From contig NZ_CP103965.1 of the NCBI RefSeq assembly GCF_024970185.1, positions 2,600,001 through 2,664,000 on the forward strand: DNA of 64,000 bases, given 5' to 3'. The stretch comes from Pseudomonas sp. N3-W. Lineage in GTDB: Bacteria; Pseudomonadota; Gammaproteobacteria; Pseudomonadales; Pseudomonadaceae. Below, one piece after another: positions 54,077-63,240 of this stretch (position 1 is the stretch's first letter; each line of letters starts with the position of its first letter). The notes below the pieces were generated by a model. That model searched no databases and was not told where the DNA came from. It worked only from the letters and a program-made list of their open reading frames with translations. A program made the position numbers and the translations under genes.

Positions 54077-54932
54077 TGATCGCCAGCAACGCCTGAGCCG
54101 GTGACGGTTCGGCGTTGTTCAAGGTCAGGGCGTAAAGGCTGACCGGCACTGCCGGAGACAGCGGGCTGACATCCAACCCGCTGGCTTTGGCGCCTAGGGC
54201 GGTGAACGGGTCGACGATGGCCAGGCCTTCGCCGGCCTCGACCATGCTGCGCATCATCTGATGCGTCTGGACCCGGGTGCGGATCACCGGGGACGGACGC
54301 AGCGCCTGCAATTTGCTTTCCAGGGCCGGGCTCAACGGGTCATGCCCGTCCAGCCCCACCAGCGCCTGACCGGCAAGGTCCTGCAGCGACACGTATTTCT
54401 GTTTGGGTTGCAGCCAGCCGTGGGGCGCCAGCAGCTGCAATTTGCCCTGTGCAATTACCTGGCAATGGATGTCGGCGTGGTCGGGATCATGCAGGCTCAG
54501 GCCCAGATCGCTTTCGCGCAGCAACAAGCTTTTGACGATCTCGCGTGTGGGTTGGCTGAGCAGCGTGCAGGGTGCATCGGGCATACGCCGACGCAGCGCA
54601 GCAATGCTGTGCGGCAACAGATGATGGGTGAGCGGCGGGGTGGCAATCAGGCGCAGCGGCGGCGCCAGGTAATGCTTGAGGCTGTTGGCCAGACGTTGGA
54701 CCGGCTCGAAGGCTTCGTAGACATGGGCGATTTCGGTTTGCAGTTCCCGCGCTTCGCGGGTGGCTTGCAAGCGCCCGCGCACGCTGGAAAACAGCATGAA
54801 GCCCAACTGATCCTCGGCGTCACGCAAAACCTCTTCGACCTCGGCCACCGGCAGCTGCAACCATTCGGCGGCGGTGCCCAGGTGACCGGTCTGCAAGAGC
54901 GCCTGAATCACTTCGATATGACGTAAACGCAT
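54042..54932 (-). CDS. LysR-family transcriptional regulator
   Basis: A 296-residue regulator with an N-terminal winged helix (MRLRHIEVIQALLQTGHLGTAA, degenerate recognition helix WLQLPVAEVEEVLRDAEDQL) and a C-terminal LysR substrate-binding domain (PLRLIATPPLTHHLLPHSIA; VEAGEGLAIVDPFTALG). It is convergent with and overlaps the GNAT gene. It may control the ldcA-GNAT pair, but nothing in the sequence shows this. Confidence 0.88.
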   Translation of the reverse strand: MRLRHIEVIQALLQTGHLGTAAEWLQLPVAEVEEVLRDAEDQLGFMLFSSVRGRLQATREARELQTEIAHVYEAFEPVQRLANSLKHYLAPPLRLIATPPLTHHLLPHSIAALRRRMPDAPCTLLSQPTREIVKSLLLRESDLGLSLHDPDHADIHCQVIAQGKLQLLAPHGWLQPKQKYVSLQDLAGQALVGLDGHDPLSPALESKLQALRPSPVIRTRVQTHQMMRSMVEAGEGLAIVDPFTALGAKASGLDVSPLSPAVPVSLYALTLNNAEPSPAQALLAIITEQAVAMLAS

Positions 54933-55020
54933 GCGTGAAGTCCATGTTCAGCAGGTGAGGGAGTCAGTGACTGAATCCTAACTCAAGTGCGCGCATATGA
55001 CTTCTGCTCATAACAGCGGG

Positions 55021-55281
55021 TTATGAGGCAACGGTGGTTTCCGGCAGGCTGCCGACATAGGTGTCGGGCTCGCGGACGATGGTGATGTCCGACTGGATCA
55101 GCAAAAACTGGTTGTCATCGAGTTTTCTGACGCGATCGCCAATGGCCAGTTTATAGGTGGTGACAGGCTCCGTGCCGCCAAGACCGTCTACCGACGGAGT
55201 GGATTCCTGGAACTCATGCACGGAATACACGCGACCTTCCGCGTCTCTTGCATGGAACTGACTGACGAGTACTGCTGCCAT
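55021..55281 (-). CDS. Small conserved-type hypothetical protein
   Basis: An 86-residue soluble protein starting MAAVLVSQFHARDAEGRVYS. It has no signal peptide, membrane helix or cysteine. The pattern VYSVHEFQESTP, then LAIGDRVRKLDDNQFLLIQSD suggests a small all-beta domain. The start has TCTGGAGATA-like AGAGG bases upstream of ATG 55281. It stands alone between the LysR gene and the FMN reductase gene. Function unknown. Confidence 0.65.
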   Translation of the reverse strand: MAAVLVSQFHARDAEGRVYSVHEFQESTPSVDGLGGTEPVTTYKLAIGDRVRKLDDNQFLLIQSDITIVREPDTYVGSLPETTVAS

Positions 55282-55457
55282 CTGCTTAGAACCTCTGGAG
55301 ATAAATCACTCAATTTGCGGTTCTGTAGACCGTGGTTGGGCGAGGTAAGTTTTCCTACGGGAAAAAAATAGTCAGGGGCAGCGTTTTTCGCTCGCCCACT
55401 GAATGAATCGTCATCTATAACTACAGGTTCTTTCCATCGAACAGTCGAGAATCTTCC

Positions 55458-56018
55458 ATGAGCAACGTCTATACGATCGCCGTGCTGGTCGGCAGCTTGA
55501 GAAAGGAATCGCTCAACCGCAAGGTCGCACTGGCCCTGGCGGCTCTGGCGCCTGCCAATCTCAAGCTCAACATCGTCGAAATCGGCGACTTGCCGCTCTA
55601 CAATGAAGACATCGATGGTGCATCACCGCCGGCAGCCTACAGCACTTTCCGACAACAAGTGAGTTCATCCGACGCAGTGTTGTTCGTGACCCCGGAATAT
55701 AACCGTTCGGTGCCGGCACCGATGAAGAATGCAATTGATGTGGGCTCGCGCCCTTATGGCAAGAGCGCCTGGGCTGGAAAGCCTGGGGCGGTGATCAGTG
55801 TGTCGCCCGGTGCCATTGGCGGTTTTGGTGCCAACCATCACCTGCGCCAGTCGCTGGTGTTCCTCAATGTGCCCTGCATGCAGCAGCCGGAAGCGTATCT
55901 GAGCGGTGCCGGCTCGGCGTTCGATGGAGCGGGCAAATTGTCGGAATCGGTGAAGCCGTTCCTGCAGAGTTTCATCAACGCTTACGGTCAGTGGGTAGAG
56001 CAGTTCATAAAGGCCTGA
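55458..56018 (+). CDS. NADPH-dependent FMN reductase (flavodoxin-like fold)
   Basis: A 186-residue FMN_red protein, the family of quinone and chromate reductases. Phosphate-binding loop VGSLRKESLNRKVA (residues about 11-24), FVTPEYNRSVPAPMKNAID and SVSPGAIGGFGANHHLRQSL are all characteristic. It is monocistronic, with a possible -10 TATAACT about 35 bases before the start. It probably reduces quinones with NADPH and limits oxidative stress. It is shorter than ArsH. Confidence 0.88.
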   Translation: MSNVYTIAVLVGSLRKESLNRKVALALAALAPANLKLNIVEIGDLPLYNEDIDGASPPAAYSTFRQQVSSSDAVLFVTPEYNRSVPAPMKNAIDVGSRPYGKSAWAGKPGAVISVSPGAIGGFGANHHLRQSLVFLNVPCMQQPEAYLSGAGSAFDGAGKLSESVKPFLQSFINAYGQWVEQFIKA

Positions 56019-56048
56019 CATCACAAAGGGAGCACACCCGCACCCACA

Positions 56049-56435
56049 TTATTGACCGAGTCGGCTACAGATCATTGTTTCGAACTCCGACAACCAGGCG
56101 GCGGTTTGTGGCGCCGCCAGTTGTACGGTCACACAATAACGCCGGCCACCCCAGGCCATGATTACCCAGGCATCGATGGTCGTTTGCGACGGCCGTGCAG
56201 GCAGGTCGCGACAGGCAGCAAAGGCTTCCTGCCATTTTTTTGATAACTCCTCGAACGCCCTGCGGTGATGTTCGGGCTCGACGAATTGGTGCTCTATCAG
56301 CAGAACCTCATGGTTGAACAGCGGTTGCCGGACATCGCCCGGGCCTGAGTCGGTCTTTTCAGCGGCTTGGCGCGCGGGTTGAGGGGCGATGTACTGCCTC
56401 GGGTATTTCCGAACCGGTTCTTCATCGATAGCCAT
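56049..56435 (-). CDS. Hypothetical protein
   Basis: A 128-residue soluble protein of unknown function. The N-terminal third (MAIDEEPVRKYPRQYIAPQP) is Pro/Gln-rich and probably unstructured; the rest is mixed helix/strand ([40 protein letters not shown]). It has two cysteines besides one near the C-terminus. ATG at 56435 is preferred; a start at 56456 is also open. It is divergent from the DUF2855 gene, with 44 bases between the starts. Confidence 0.6.
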   Translation of the reverse strand: MAIDEEPVRKYPRQYIAPQPARQAAEKTDSGPGDVRQPLFNHEVLLIEHQFVEPEHHRRAFEELSKKWQEAFAACRDLPARPSQTTIDAWVIMAWGGRRYCVTVQLAAPQTAAWLSEFETMICSRLGQ

Positions 56436-56479
56436 TACTCTGGTGCTACGCGCCAATCACTCGCAGCAGGAATTTTGAA

Positions 56480-57583
56480 ATGCCAAGCATGGGCACCGTA
56501 ACACGGCTGATCACCCGCAAAAACGCCCTTGATCAGAGCCGCATCGAGCGCCAGCGACGCTCGCTGGTACCGGCCGCTGGCGAGGTGATCCTGAAGATTG
56601 ATCGCTGTGCACTGACCACCAATAACATTACCTATGCCGCTTATGGCGACTCGATGAACTATTGGGGCTTTTTTCCTACAGGGTTAGCAGATTGGGGCCA
56701 CATTCCGGCCTGGGGCTTTGCCGATGTCGTGGCCTCGGACGTTGTTGGCGTTGCCGTCGGTGAGCGGTTTTACGGTTATTTCCCGCTTGCCAGTCATCTG
56801 TGGATGCGTCCGGAGCGCATTACTGAAAGGGGTTTCTATGACGCTGCCGACCACCGGCAGGGACTGACCTCGGCCTACAACCAATACAGCCGTTGCAGCT
56901 CCGATTCGTACTACAGCCCTGCCACCGAAAATATGCAGATTTTGCTCAAACCACTGTTCCTGACCTCTGCAATGCTGGCGGATTTTCTTCAGGACAAGCA
57001 ATTTTTTGGCGCGACCCGAGTGGTGTTTTCCAGTGCGTCGAGCAAGACGGCGTATGGCACGGCAATCTGCCTGGACAATTACCCGGACATAGAGCGAGTG
57101 GCGCTGACCTCGGCGGCCAACACCGCTTTTGTCGAATCGCTGGGCTGTTACGAGCGCACGGTGTCCTACGCCGAACTGACCCGTCTGGCGAAGGATCGTC
57201 CGACCCTCTATGTGGATTTTTCCGGTGATCTGGAGTTACGCGACCGCGTGCATCAGCATTTTGCCGGTCAATTGATCTACAGCTGTTTCGCCGGCTCTGC
57301 TCAAAGCACCGCAAAAGCCAGACTGAGCGCCATCGAAGGCCCGCAGCCGGTGTTCTTTTTTGCGCCGATCCAGATTCGCAAACGTAATGCCGAATGGGGG
57401 CCGGAACAGGTCAGCCAGCATATCGGCGACGGCTTGCAGCGGTTCTACCAACTGCTGACCGCGACGGCCAATCCACTGCTGGAAGTGGTTGAGAGCGAAG
57501 GTTATGAGGCCGCGCAGGACGTCATCTCCCGGTTGTTCCATGGGCAGATTGCGCCGGTCGAGGGGCATGTGATCAAGCTCTAA
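56480..57583 (+). CDS. DUF2855-family protein
   Basis: A 367-residue protein that resembles a degenerate medium-chain dehydrogenase: an N-terminal GroES-like part (VILKIDRCALTTNNITYAAYG, WGFADVVASDVVGVAVGERF YGYFP region) and a nucleotide-binding-like part (TRVVFSSASSKTAYGTAI). The usual GxGxxG motif is not intact, so activity as an NAD(P) oxidoreductase is uncertain. The family is recognised by overall pattern only. It is monocistronic, divergent from the small hypothetical gene. Confidence 0.7.
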   Translation: MPSMGTVTRLITRKNALDQSRIERQRRSLVPAAGEVILKIDRCALTTNNITYAAYGDSMNYWGFFPTGLADWGHIPAWGFADVVASDVVGVAVGERFYGYFPLASHLWMRPERITERGFYDAADHRQGLTSAYNQYSRCSSDSYYSPATENMQILLKPLFLTSAMLADFLQDKQFFGATRVVFSSASSKTAYGTAICLDNYPDIERVALTSAANTAFVESLGCYERTVSYAELTRLAKDRPTLYVDFSGDLELRDRVHQHFAGQLIYSCFAGSAQSTAKARLSAIEGPQPVFFFAPIQIRKRNAEWGPEQVSQHIGDGLQRFYQLLTATANPLLEVVESEGYEAAQDVISRLFHGQIAPVEGHVIKL

Positions 57584-57590
57584 TCCCGGA

Positions 57591-57611
57591 CCAAGCCCGC
57601 TCCCACATTGG
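57591..57611 (-). repeat. Single REP remnant
   Basis: A lone half, AAGCCCGCTCCCACATTGG, just after the DUF2855 stop, with no inverted partner nearby. Confidence 0.6.
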
Positions 57612-57730
57612 ATGTTCATCAAACACAGAATTTTTATCTGTCCCGCAGGAATTATCGCCCCGGCCCGTTACTCTGTTGCTGGGGGCCTAGCGCCGATCGT
57701 TCATCGTGAAATATTCCAGGGCTGCCAGGC

Positions 57731-59014
57731 ATGCTGACTGCGTCGTTGATTTTTTTGCTGACCATCACCTTGGTGATCTGGCAACCCAAGGGCCTGGGCG
57801 TCGGCTGGAGTGCGCTGTTCGGCGCGGCGCTGGCGTTGTTGTTCGGCGTGGTGCACCTGGGCGATATCCCGGTGGTGTGGCAGATCATCTGGAACGCGAC
57901 CGGCACTTTCGTGGCGCTGATTATTATCAGCCTGTTGCTGGACGAGGCCGGCTTGTTCGCCTGGGCGGCGCTGCATGTGGCGCGATGGGGGCAGGGCAGT
58001 GGGCGCAAGCTGTTTGCCTTTATGGTGCTGCTGGGTGCGCTGGTGTCGGCGCTGTTTGCCAATGACGGCGCAGCATTGATTCTCACCCCCATCGTTATTT
58101 CCATGTTGCTGGCGCTACGATTCTCGCCGGCGGCGACGCTGGCCTTCGTCATGGGTGCCGGTTTTATTGCCGACACCGCGAGCCTGCCGCTGGTGGTGTC
58201 GAATCTGGTGAACATCGTGTCCGCCGACTTCTTTCACATTGGTTTCAACCGTTATGCGGCGGTGATGATTCCGGTCAATCTGGTGAGCGTGGCGGCGACC
58301 CTGGCGGTGCTGATGTGGTTTTTTCGCCGGGACATTCCGGCCACCTACGACCCCGGACAGCTGGACGAGCCGGCCAGCGCCATCCACGACAAGGCTACGT
58401 TTTACGCCGGCTGGGCGGTGTTGGTGATTCTTTTGCTCGGGTGTTTTGCGCTCGAGCCGCTGGGCATTCCGATCAGTGCCATTTGCGCCGTCTGCGCGGT
58501 ATTGCTGCTGGCCATCGCCGGCCACGGGCACAGGATTTCCACGCGCAAGGTGATGAAGGGCGCGCCGTGGCACATCGTGATTTTCTCGTTGGGCATGTAC
58601 CTGGTGGTCTACGGCCTGCGTAACGCCGGGCTCACCGGTTATCTGGCAGGGTGGCTGGACGGCTTCGCCGGGTATGGCGTGTGGGGCGCGGCCATGGGCA
58701 CGGGGCTGCTGATGGCGTTGCTGTCGTCGATCATGAACAACTTGCCGACGGTGTTGATCGGGTTGCTGTCGATCGATGCGAGCCAGGCCACGGGTGTGAT
58801 CAAGGAGGCAATGGTGTATGCCAACGTGATCGGCAGCGACCTGGGCCCGAAGATCACCCCGATTGGCAGCCTGGCCACCTTGCTGTGGCTGCACGTGCTG
58901 GAGCGCAAGAATATCCGGATTGGTTGGGGGTATTACTTCAAGGTGGGGATTGTGTTGACGGTGCCGGTGTTGCTGGTGACGTTGGCGGCCCTGGCATTGC
59001 GGTTGAGTGTTTAG
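57731..59014 (+). CDS. arsB: ArsB-like arsenite efflux/anion permease
   Basis: A 427-residue membrane protein with about twelve helices, similar in length and pattern to ArsB. Family-like segments are [21 protein letters not shown] (the N-D-G motif near residue 118), [20 protein letters not shown] and the second-half counterpart [18 protein letters not shown] with [20 protein letters not shown]. In ArsB this protein expels arsenite. No arsR, arsC or arsH lies next to it, so another oxyanion substrate is possible. A REP pair follows. Confidence 0.82.
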   Translation: MLTASLIFLLTITLVIWQPKGLGVGWSALFGAALALLFGVVHLGDIPVVWQIIWNATGTFVALIIISLLLDEAGLFAWAALHVARWGQGSGRKLFAFMVLLGALVSALFANDGAALILTPIVISMLLALRFSPAATLAFVMGAGFIADTASLPLVVSNLVNIVSADFFHIGFNRYAAVMIPVNLVSVAATLAVLMWFFRRDIPATYDPGQLDEPASAIHDKATFYAGWAVLVILLLGCFALEPLGIPISAICAVCAVLLLAIAGHGHRISTRKVMKGAPWHIVIFSLGMYLVVYGLRNAGLTGYLAGWLDGFAGYGVWGAAMGTGLLMALLSSIMNNLPTVLIGLLSIDASQATGVIKEAMVYANVIGSDLGPKITPIGSLATLLWLHVLERKNIRIGWGYYFKVGIVLTVPVLLVTLAALALRLSV

Positions 59015-59025
59015 ACCGAGTCGCC

Positions 59026-59124
59026 CCTTCGCGAGCAAGCTCGCTCCCACATTGGTTTTGTGCCGGGCACATGATTTTTGCCCGACATAGATCCCCTGTG
59101 GGAGCGAGCTTGCTCGCGAAAGGG
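59026..59124. repeat. REP pair (inverted)
   Basis: CCTTCGCGAGCAAGCTCGCT and its inverted partner (GGGAGCGAGCTTGCTCGCGA) about 45 bases apart, between the convergent arsB-like and DUF1853 genes. Confidence 0.9.
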
Positions 59125-59147
59125 CCAGTTCAGTCACTACAAAGGTA

Positions 59148-60098
59148 TCAACCAGAACCCGGCACATTCGGCCAAAGATCCGCCACCAGGAACAAGCGCT
59201 CCGCCTCTTCCCAATCCCCCTCGGCATTCTCGATCAGGCGCACCATCAACTGCGCCGGTGCTTGCGGTTCCAGTTCATTCAGCCAGGTTTGCAGCTGTCC
59301 GGCATTCCAGGTCTGTTCCTGGGGATAATGCGCCGGTGCCAGCCACGCGTGGCGGGGCAGGGGCTGCCAGCGACCGGGCGGGCGCTGCACGACAAACTTC
59401 GCCCAATCCTTTTGATGCAACCAACTGCCACGCAAATGCTGCGGATGGGCGCCATGGGGGGATTCGGACTGCCCCGGCCACGGGTACAGCAGATAACCGC
59501 CCAGCCACAACTGTGCGCTGAACTGCTGGATATCCAGCGCCGCCAGCGCTTCGCGGCTTTCCGGGCGGGCGGAAATCGGCAATTGATGCTGGCTCAAGTG
59601 CGCCAGTTTGCGGTCCAGCCGGTCATGGCAACCGGGGCCCAGCCATAGCGCCGAGTCGTGCCCGTCGCCGTTTTGCGGGCCGAGATAGAGCTTGATCGCC
59701 AGCTCCAGATGGTGCACGCCGTCGCGGTCGCGCAGCAGCATGTCCAGCTCGCCCAGGGTGTGGCCCTCACGGCGGATCGGCAGGTTGGCGGCAATCAGCT
59801 CGATGCCCGGCGCATGGCGCACCGCGTACTGCCACAGCCGTTCGTAATACAGCCCCAGGCGCCGGGTACGGGCCTGCGCCAGCCAGTGCAACAAGTCGTA
59901 ACTGTCGCGGTCCAGTTGCCGCAGCCAGTGTTCCAGCCGTTCCGGGGCCTGCACCCAGTCGCTGCCGGTCAGCGGATGGCGCTGCGGCCACGGGGTTTCA
60001 CTGAGCATTGGCGGGGCGAGGATGACCCAGGCCAGGTCGCGCACTTCAGGGTGGCGCAACTGGTGGGGTAGCTGGAGCAGCTCGGGAAATAGGATCAT
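59148..60098 (-). CDS. DUF1853-family protein
   Basis: A 316-residue soluble protein, recognised as DUF1853 by its overall pattern: [17 protein letters not shown] at the start, [46 protein letters not shown] (nuclease-like E...D-x-E-x-K arrangement) and [17 protein letters not shown]. The GELDML...HLELAIK block resembles a PD-(D/E)XK nuclease core, but catalysis is not shown. It is divergent from nadK. Confidence 0.72.
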   Translation of the reverse strand: MILFPELLQLPHQLRHPEVRDLAWVILAPPMLSETPWPQRHPLTGSDWVQAPERLEHWLRQLDRDSYDLLHWLAQARTRRLGLYYERLWQYAVRHAPGIELIAANLPIRREGHTLGELDMLLRDRDGVHHLELAIKLYLGPQNGDGHDSALWLGPGCHDRLDRKLAHLSQHQLPISARPESREALAALDIQQFSAQLWLGGYLLYPWPGQSESPHGAHPQHLRGSWLHQKDWAKFVVQRPPGRWQPLPRHAWLAPAHYPQEQTWNAGQLQTWLNELEPQAPAQLMVRLIENAEGDWEEAERLFLVADLWPNVPGSG

Positions 60099-60219
60099 TG
60101 TGCGAGCATAGCCCGAAACGCGGCTGCATCCTTGTGGCTGAAAGGATTTTGTCTATCCCGCGCTTTCGCCCATAATCGTGCTTTTCGCCGTCGCAGACCC
60201 GCACACTGATAGGAAAACC

Positions 60220-61110
60220 ATGGAGCAATTTCGTAATATCGGCATCATCGGTCGCCTGGGCAGTTCGCAGGTGCTGGATACCGTCCGCCGACTGAAACGG
60301 TTTCTGCTCGATCGTCACCTGCACGTGATCCTCGAAGACACCATCGCCGAAGTGCTGCCGGGCCACGGCCTGCAAACCTCGTCGCGCAAGATGCTCGGCG
60401 AAGTCTGCGACATGGTGATTGTGGTCGGCGGTGACGGCAGCCTGCTCGGCGCCGCCCGCGCCCTGGCCCGACACAATATCCCGGTGCTGGGGATCAACCG
60501 TGGCAGCCTGGGTTTCCTGACCGACATTCGTCCCGACGAGCTGGAAGTCAAAGTCGCCGAAGTGCTGGACGGCCACTATCTGGTGGAGAACCGCTTCCTG
60601 CTGCAAGCCGAAGTCCGCCGCCACGCCGAGGCCATCGGCCAGGGCGACGCGCTGAACGATGTGGTGCTGCACCCTGGCAAGTCGACGCGGATGATCGAAT
60701 TCGAGCTGTACATCGACGGCCAGTTCGTCTGCAGCCAGAAGGCCGACGGCCTGATCGTCGCCACACCCACCGGTTCGACCGCTTATGCGCTGTCGGCGGG
60801 CGGCCCGATCATGCATCCCAAGCTCGACGCTATTGTGATTGTGCCGATGTACCCCCATACCTTGTCAGGTAGGCCAATTGTGGTCGACGGTAATAGTGAG
60901 CTGAAAATCGTCGTGTCCAAGGATATGCAGATCTACCCGCAAGTCTCCTGTGACGGCCAGAACCACTTCACCTGCGCGCCGGGCGATACCATCACCGTCA
61001 GCAAAAAAGCCCAGAAACTGCGGCTGATCCACCCGCTCGATCACAACTACTACGAAGTCTGCCGGACCAAGCTCGGCTGGGGCAGCCGGCTGGGCGGTGG
61101 AGGCGACTGA
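60220..61110 (+). CDS. nadK: NAD kinase
   Basis: A 296-residue enzyme that phosphorylates NAD to NADP. The GGDGS motif is at residues 70-74 (VVGGDGSLLGAAR), followed by LGINRGSLGFLTDI, DGLIVATPTGSTAYALSAGGPI and the C-terminal SCDGQ loop. ATG at 60220 begins MEQFRNIGIIGRLGSSQV; the upstream extension is not supported. The next gene starts on the last base of its stop (TGATG), so the two are coupled. Confidence 0.96.
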   Translation: MEQFRNIGIIGRLGSSQVLDTVRRLKRFLLDRHLHVILEDTIAEVLPGHGLQTSSRKMLGEVCDMVIVVGGDGSLLGAARALARHNIPVLGINRGSLGFLTDIRPDELEVKVAEVLDGHYLVENRFLLQAEVRRHAEAIGQGDALNDVVLHPGKSTRMIEFELYIDGQFVCSQKADGLIVATPTGSTAYALSAGGPIMHPKLDAIVIVPMYPHTLSGRPIVVDGNSELKIVVSKDMQIYPQVSCDGQNHFTCAPGDTITVSKKAQKLRLIHPLDHNYYEVCRTKLGWGSRLGGGGD

Positions 61111-62081
61111 TGCTCGATCCCGCGCGTAGCTACGACCTGATCGGTGACGTGCACGGTTGCGCTCTGACCCTTGAGCACTTGCTCGACCGACTCGGTTATC
61201 ACAAACAAGCTGGCGTATGGCGGCATCCGTCGCGTATGGCGGTGTTCGTCGGTGACATCATCGACCGTGGCCCGCGAATTCGCGAAGCGCTGCACATCGT
61301 CCACGACATGGTCGAGGCCGGCCAGGCGCTGTGCATCATGGGCAACCATGAATTCAATGCCCTGGGTTGGAGCACGCCGGCACCGCCCGGCAGCGGCCAG
61401 CAGTTCGTGCGCGAACACACGCCGCGCCACGCCCGATTGCTCAACGAAACCCTGACCCAATTCGAGGACCATCCGGCGGACTGGCACGACTTTCTGCACT
61501 GGTTCTACGAGTTGCCGCTGTTCGTCGATGCCGGGCGCTTCCGGGTGGTGCATGCCTGTTGGGATGCCGGCCTGATCGAACCGTTGCGCGGGCTGTTCGC
61601 CAACGGCTGCATCGACGAACATTTCCTCCAGGCCTCCGCCGTGCCGGGCAGCTTTGCCTGCACCGTGTTCGACCGCCTGCTGCGCGGCACCGACATGCGA
61701 CTGCCCCATGGCCTGACCATGACCAGCGGCGATGGCCTGACGCGTTCGTTCTTCCGCACCAAATTCTGGGAAGACGACCCGCAAACCTACGGAGACATTG
61801 TGTTCCAGCCCGACGCCTTGCCTGAGCCGGTGGCCCGCACGCCGCTGTCATCCACCGAGAAAAACACCTTGCTGCGCTACGGCGCCGAAGAGCCGTTGCT
61901 GTTCGTCGGCCATTACTGGCGCAGCGGCAAACCGGTGCCGATCCGCCCGAACCTGGCCTGTCTGGATTACAGCGCGGTGCTCTACGGCAAGCTGGTGGCC
62001 TATCGCCTGGATCAGGAAACCCGTCTCGATCCGCATAAATTCGTCTGGGTCGATGTTGAACGGCCGGAGGTGCTGCAATGA
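61110..62081 (+). CDS. Metallophosphoesterase (calcineurin-like)
   Basis: A 323-residue phosphoesterase of the PrpE/diadenosine tetraphosphatase-like type. Metal-binding motifs are DLIGDVHGCALTLEHLLDRL (GDxHG), VFVGDIIDRGPR (GDxxDRG), IMGNHEFNALG (GNHE) and FVGHYW. It is the second gene of a nadK-phosphoesterase-rhomboid run, overlapping both neighbours by one and four bases. Substrate unknown. Confidence 0.88.
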   Translation: MLDPARSYDLIGDVHGCALTLEHLLDRLGYHKQAGVWRHPSRMAVFVGDIIDRGPRIREALHIVHDMVEAGQALCIMGNHEFNALGWSTPAPPGSGQQFVREHTPRHARLLNETLTQFEDHPADWHDFLHWFYELPLFVDAGRFRVVHACWDAGLIEPLRGLFANGCIDEHFLQASAVPGSFACTVFDRLLRGTDMRLPHGLTMTSGDGLTRSFFRTKFWEDDPQTYGDIVFQPDALPEPVARTPLSSTEKNTLLRYGAEEPLLFVGHYWRSGKPVPIRPNLACLDYSAVLYGKLVAYRLDQETRLDPHKFVWVDVERPEVLQ

Positions 62082-62959
62082 GTACCGTGGCCGTGTTGCG
62101 CTTGCCATTGACCGTAGACCTGAGTGGGTTCGTCAAACTGCTGCAACGCATGCAGGTGCCCCATCGCATCAGCGAAGAGGCGGGCGAGCAGGTGCTGTGG
62201 GTGCCGGACAACATCAGCGAGGATGTTCGTACGTTGTACGAGCGTTTCCCGGCCGGTGACCCCGATCAGCAACTGGACATCCCGGTGGCGCAAACCCTGC
62301 GTCGCCCCGGCTTTGTCGAACAACTGCGCTATGCGCGGGCGACGGCGCTGGTGTTGCTGCTGAGCATCATCGTCGGCGCGGTGACGCTGCTGGGTGACAA
62401 CCTCGACACCATGCGCTGGCTGACTTTCCTCGATTTCCGCGTCGTCGGCGAGTACATCCATTTCACACCACTGGCCGACAGCCTGGCGGCGGGGCAGTGG
62501 TGGCGTCTGGTGACGCCGATGCTGATCCACTTCGGCATCCTGCACCTGGCCATGAACGGCATGTGGTACTGGGAGCTGGGGCGGCGTATCGAGTCGCGCC
62601 AGGGCAGTATCAACCTGATCGGCCTGACGTTGCTGTTCAGCCTGGTGTCCAACTACGCCCAGTATTATTTCAGCGGTCCGACACTGTTCGGTGGCTTGTC
62701 CGGCGTGCTGTACGGCTTGCTCGGGCACTGCTGGATCTTCCAGCTGCTGTCGCCAAACCCTGCTTATCGCCTGCCGCGCGGCGTGCTGGTGATGATGCTG
62801 GTCTGGCTGCTGCTGTGCCTGTCCGGGCTGGTGTCGATGATCGGCTTCGGCCAGATCGCCAACGCCGCCCACGTCAGCGGGTTGCTCATCGGCTGCTTCA
62901 CCGGTTTGTTGGGTGGTTTGTACAATCGCCGTAAACTGCCGCCTAAAACCGTCATGTAA
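62078..62959 (+). CDS. glpG: Rhomboid-family intramembrane serine protease (GlpG-like)
   Basis: A 293-residue protease with an N-terminal cytoplasmic domain and six membrane helices. The catalytic Ser208 is in FGGLSGVLYGLLG, His265 in NAAHVSGLLIG, and the family WWRLVTPMLIHFGILHLAMN block is present. It cleaves membrane proteins; substrates are unknown. The start overlaps the phosphoesterase stop by four bases. Confidence 0.92.
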   Translation: MSTVAVLRLPLTVDLSGFVKLLQRMQVPHRISEEAGEQVLWVPDNISEDVRTLYERFPAGDPDQQLDIPVAQTLRRPGFVEQLRYARATALVLLLSIIVGAVTLLGDNLDTMRWLTFLDFRVVGEYIHFTPLADSLAAGQWWRLVTPMLIHFGILHLAMNGMWYWELGRRIESRQGSINLIGLTLLFSLVSNYAQYYFSGPTLFGGLSGVLYGLLGHCWIFQLLSPNPAYRLPRGVLVMMLVWLLLCLSGLVSMIGFGQIANAAHVSGLLIGCFTGLLGGLYNRRKLPPKTVM

Positions 62960-62979
62960 TAAAGAGCACGGAGACCCTG

Positions 62980-63240
62980 ATGTCCTCTTTTAGCGAAATG
63001 ATCAAAAACATCACCCCCGATATCTACGAGAGCCTGAAACTGGCAGTGGAAATCGGCAAATGGTCCGACGGTGGCAAACTCACCGCCGAGCAGCGTGAAT
63101 TGTCGCTGCAAGCGATGATCGCCTGGGAAATCCAGAACCTGCCCGAGGAAGAACGCACCGGCTACATGGGCCCGCAGGAGTGCAGCTCCAAGTCGGCGCC
63201 TGTGCCCAATATCCTGTTCAAGTCGGATGCCATCCATTGA
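62980..63240 (+). CDS. YeaC-like (DUF1315) small protein
   Basis: An 86-residue soluble protein starting MSSFSEMIKNITPDIYESLK, with WSDGGKLTAEQRELSLQAMI and the C-terminal ERTGYMGPQECSSKSAP, the pattern of YeaC/DUF1315. Function unknown. It lies between glpG and the DUF2797 gene, whose probable start overlaps its stop. Confidence 0.85.
   Translation: MSSFSEMIKNITPDIYESLKLAVEIGKWSDGGKLTAEQRELSLQAMIAWEIQNLPEEERTGYMGPQECSSKSAPVPNILFKSDAIH

Noticed and set aside
55458..56018. ArsH assignment for the FMN reductase, to pair with the ArsB-like permease
   Set aside because: The protein is too short, lacks ArsH-type extensions and is separated from arsB by two unrelated genes.
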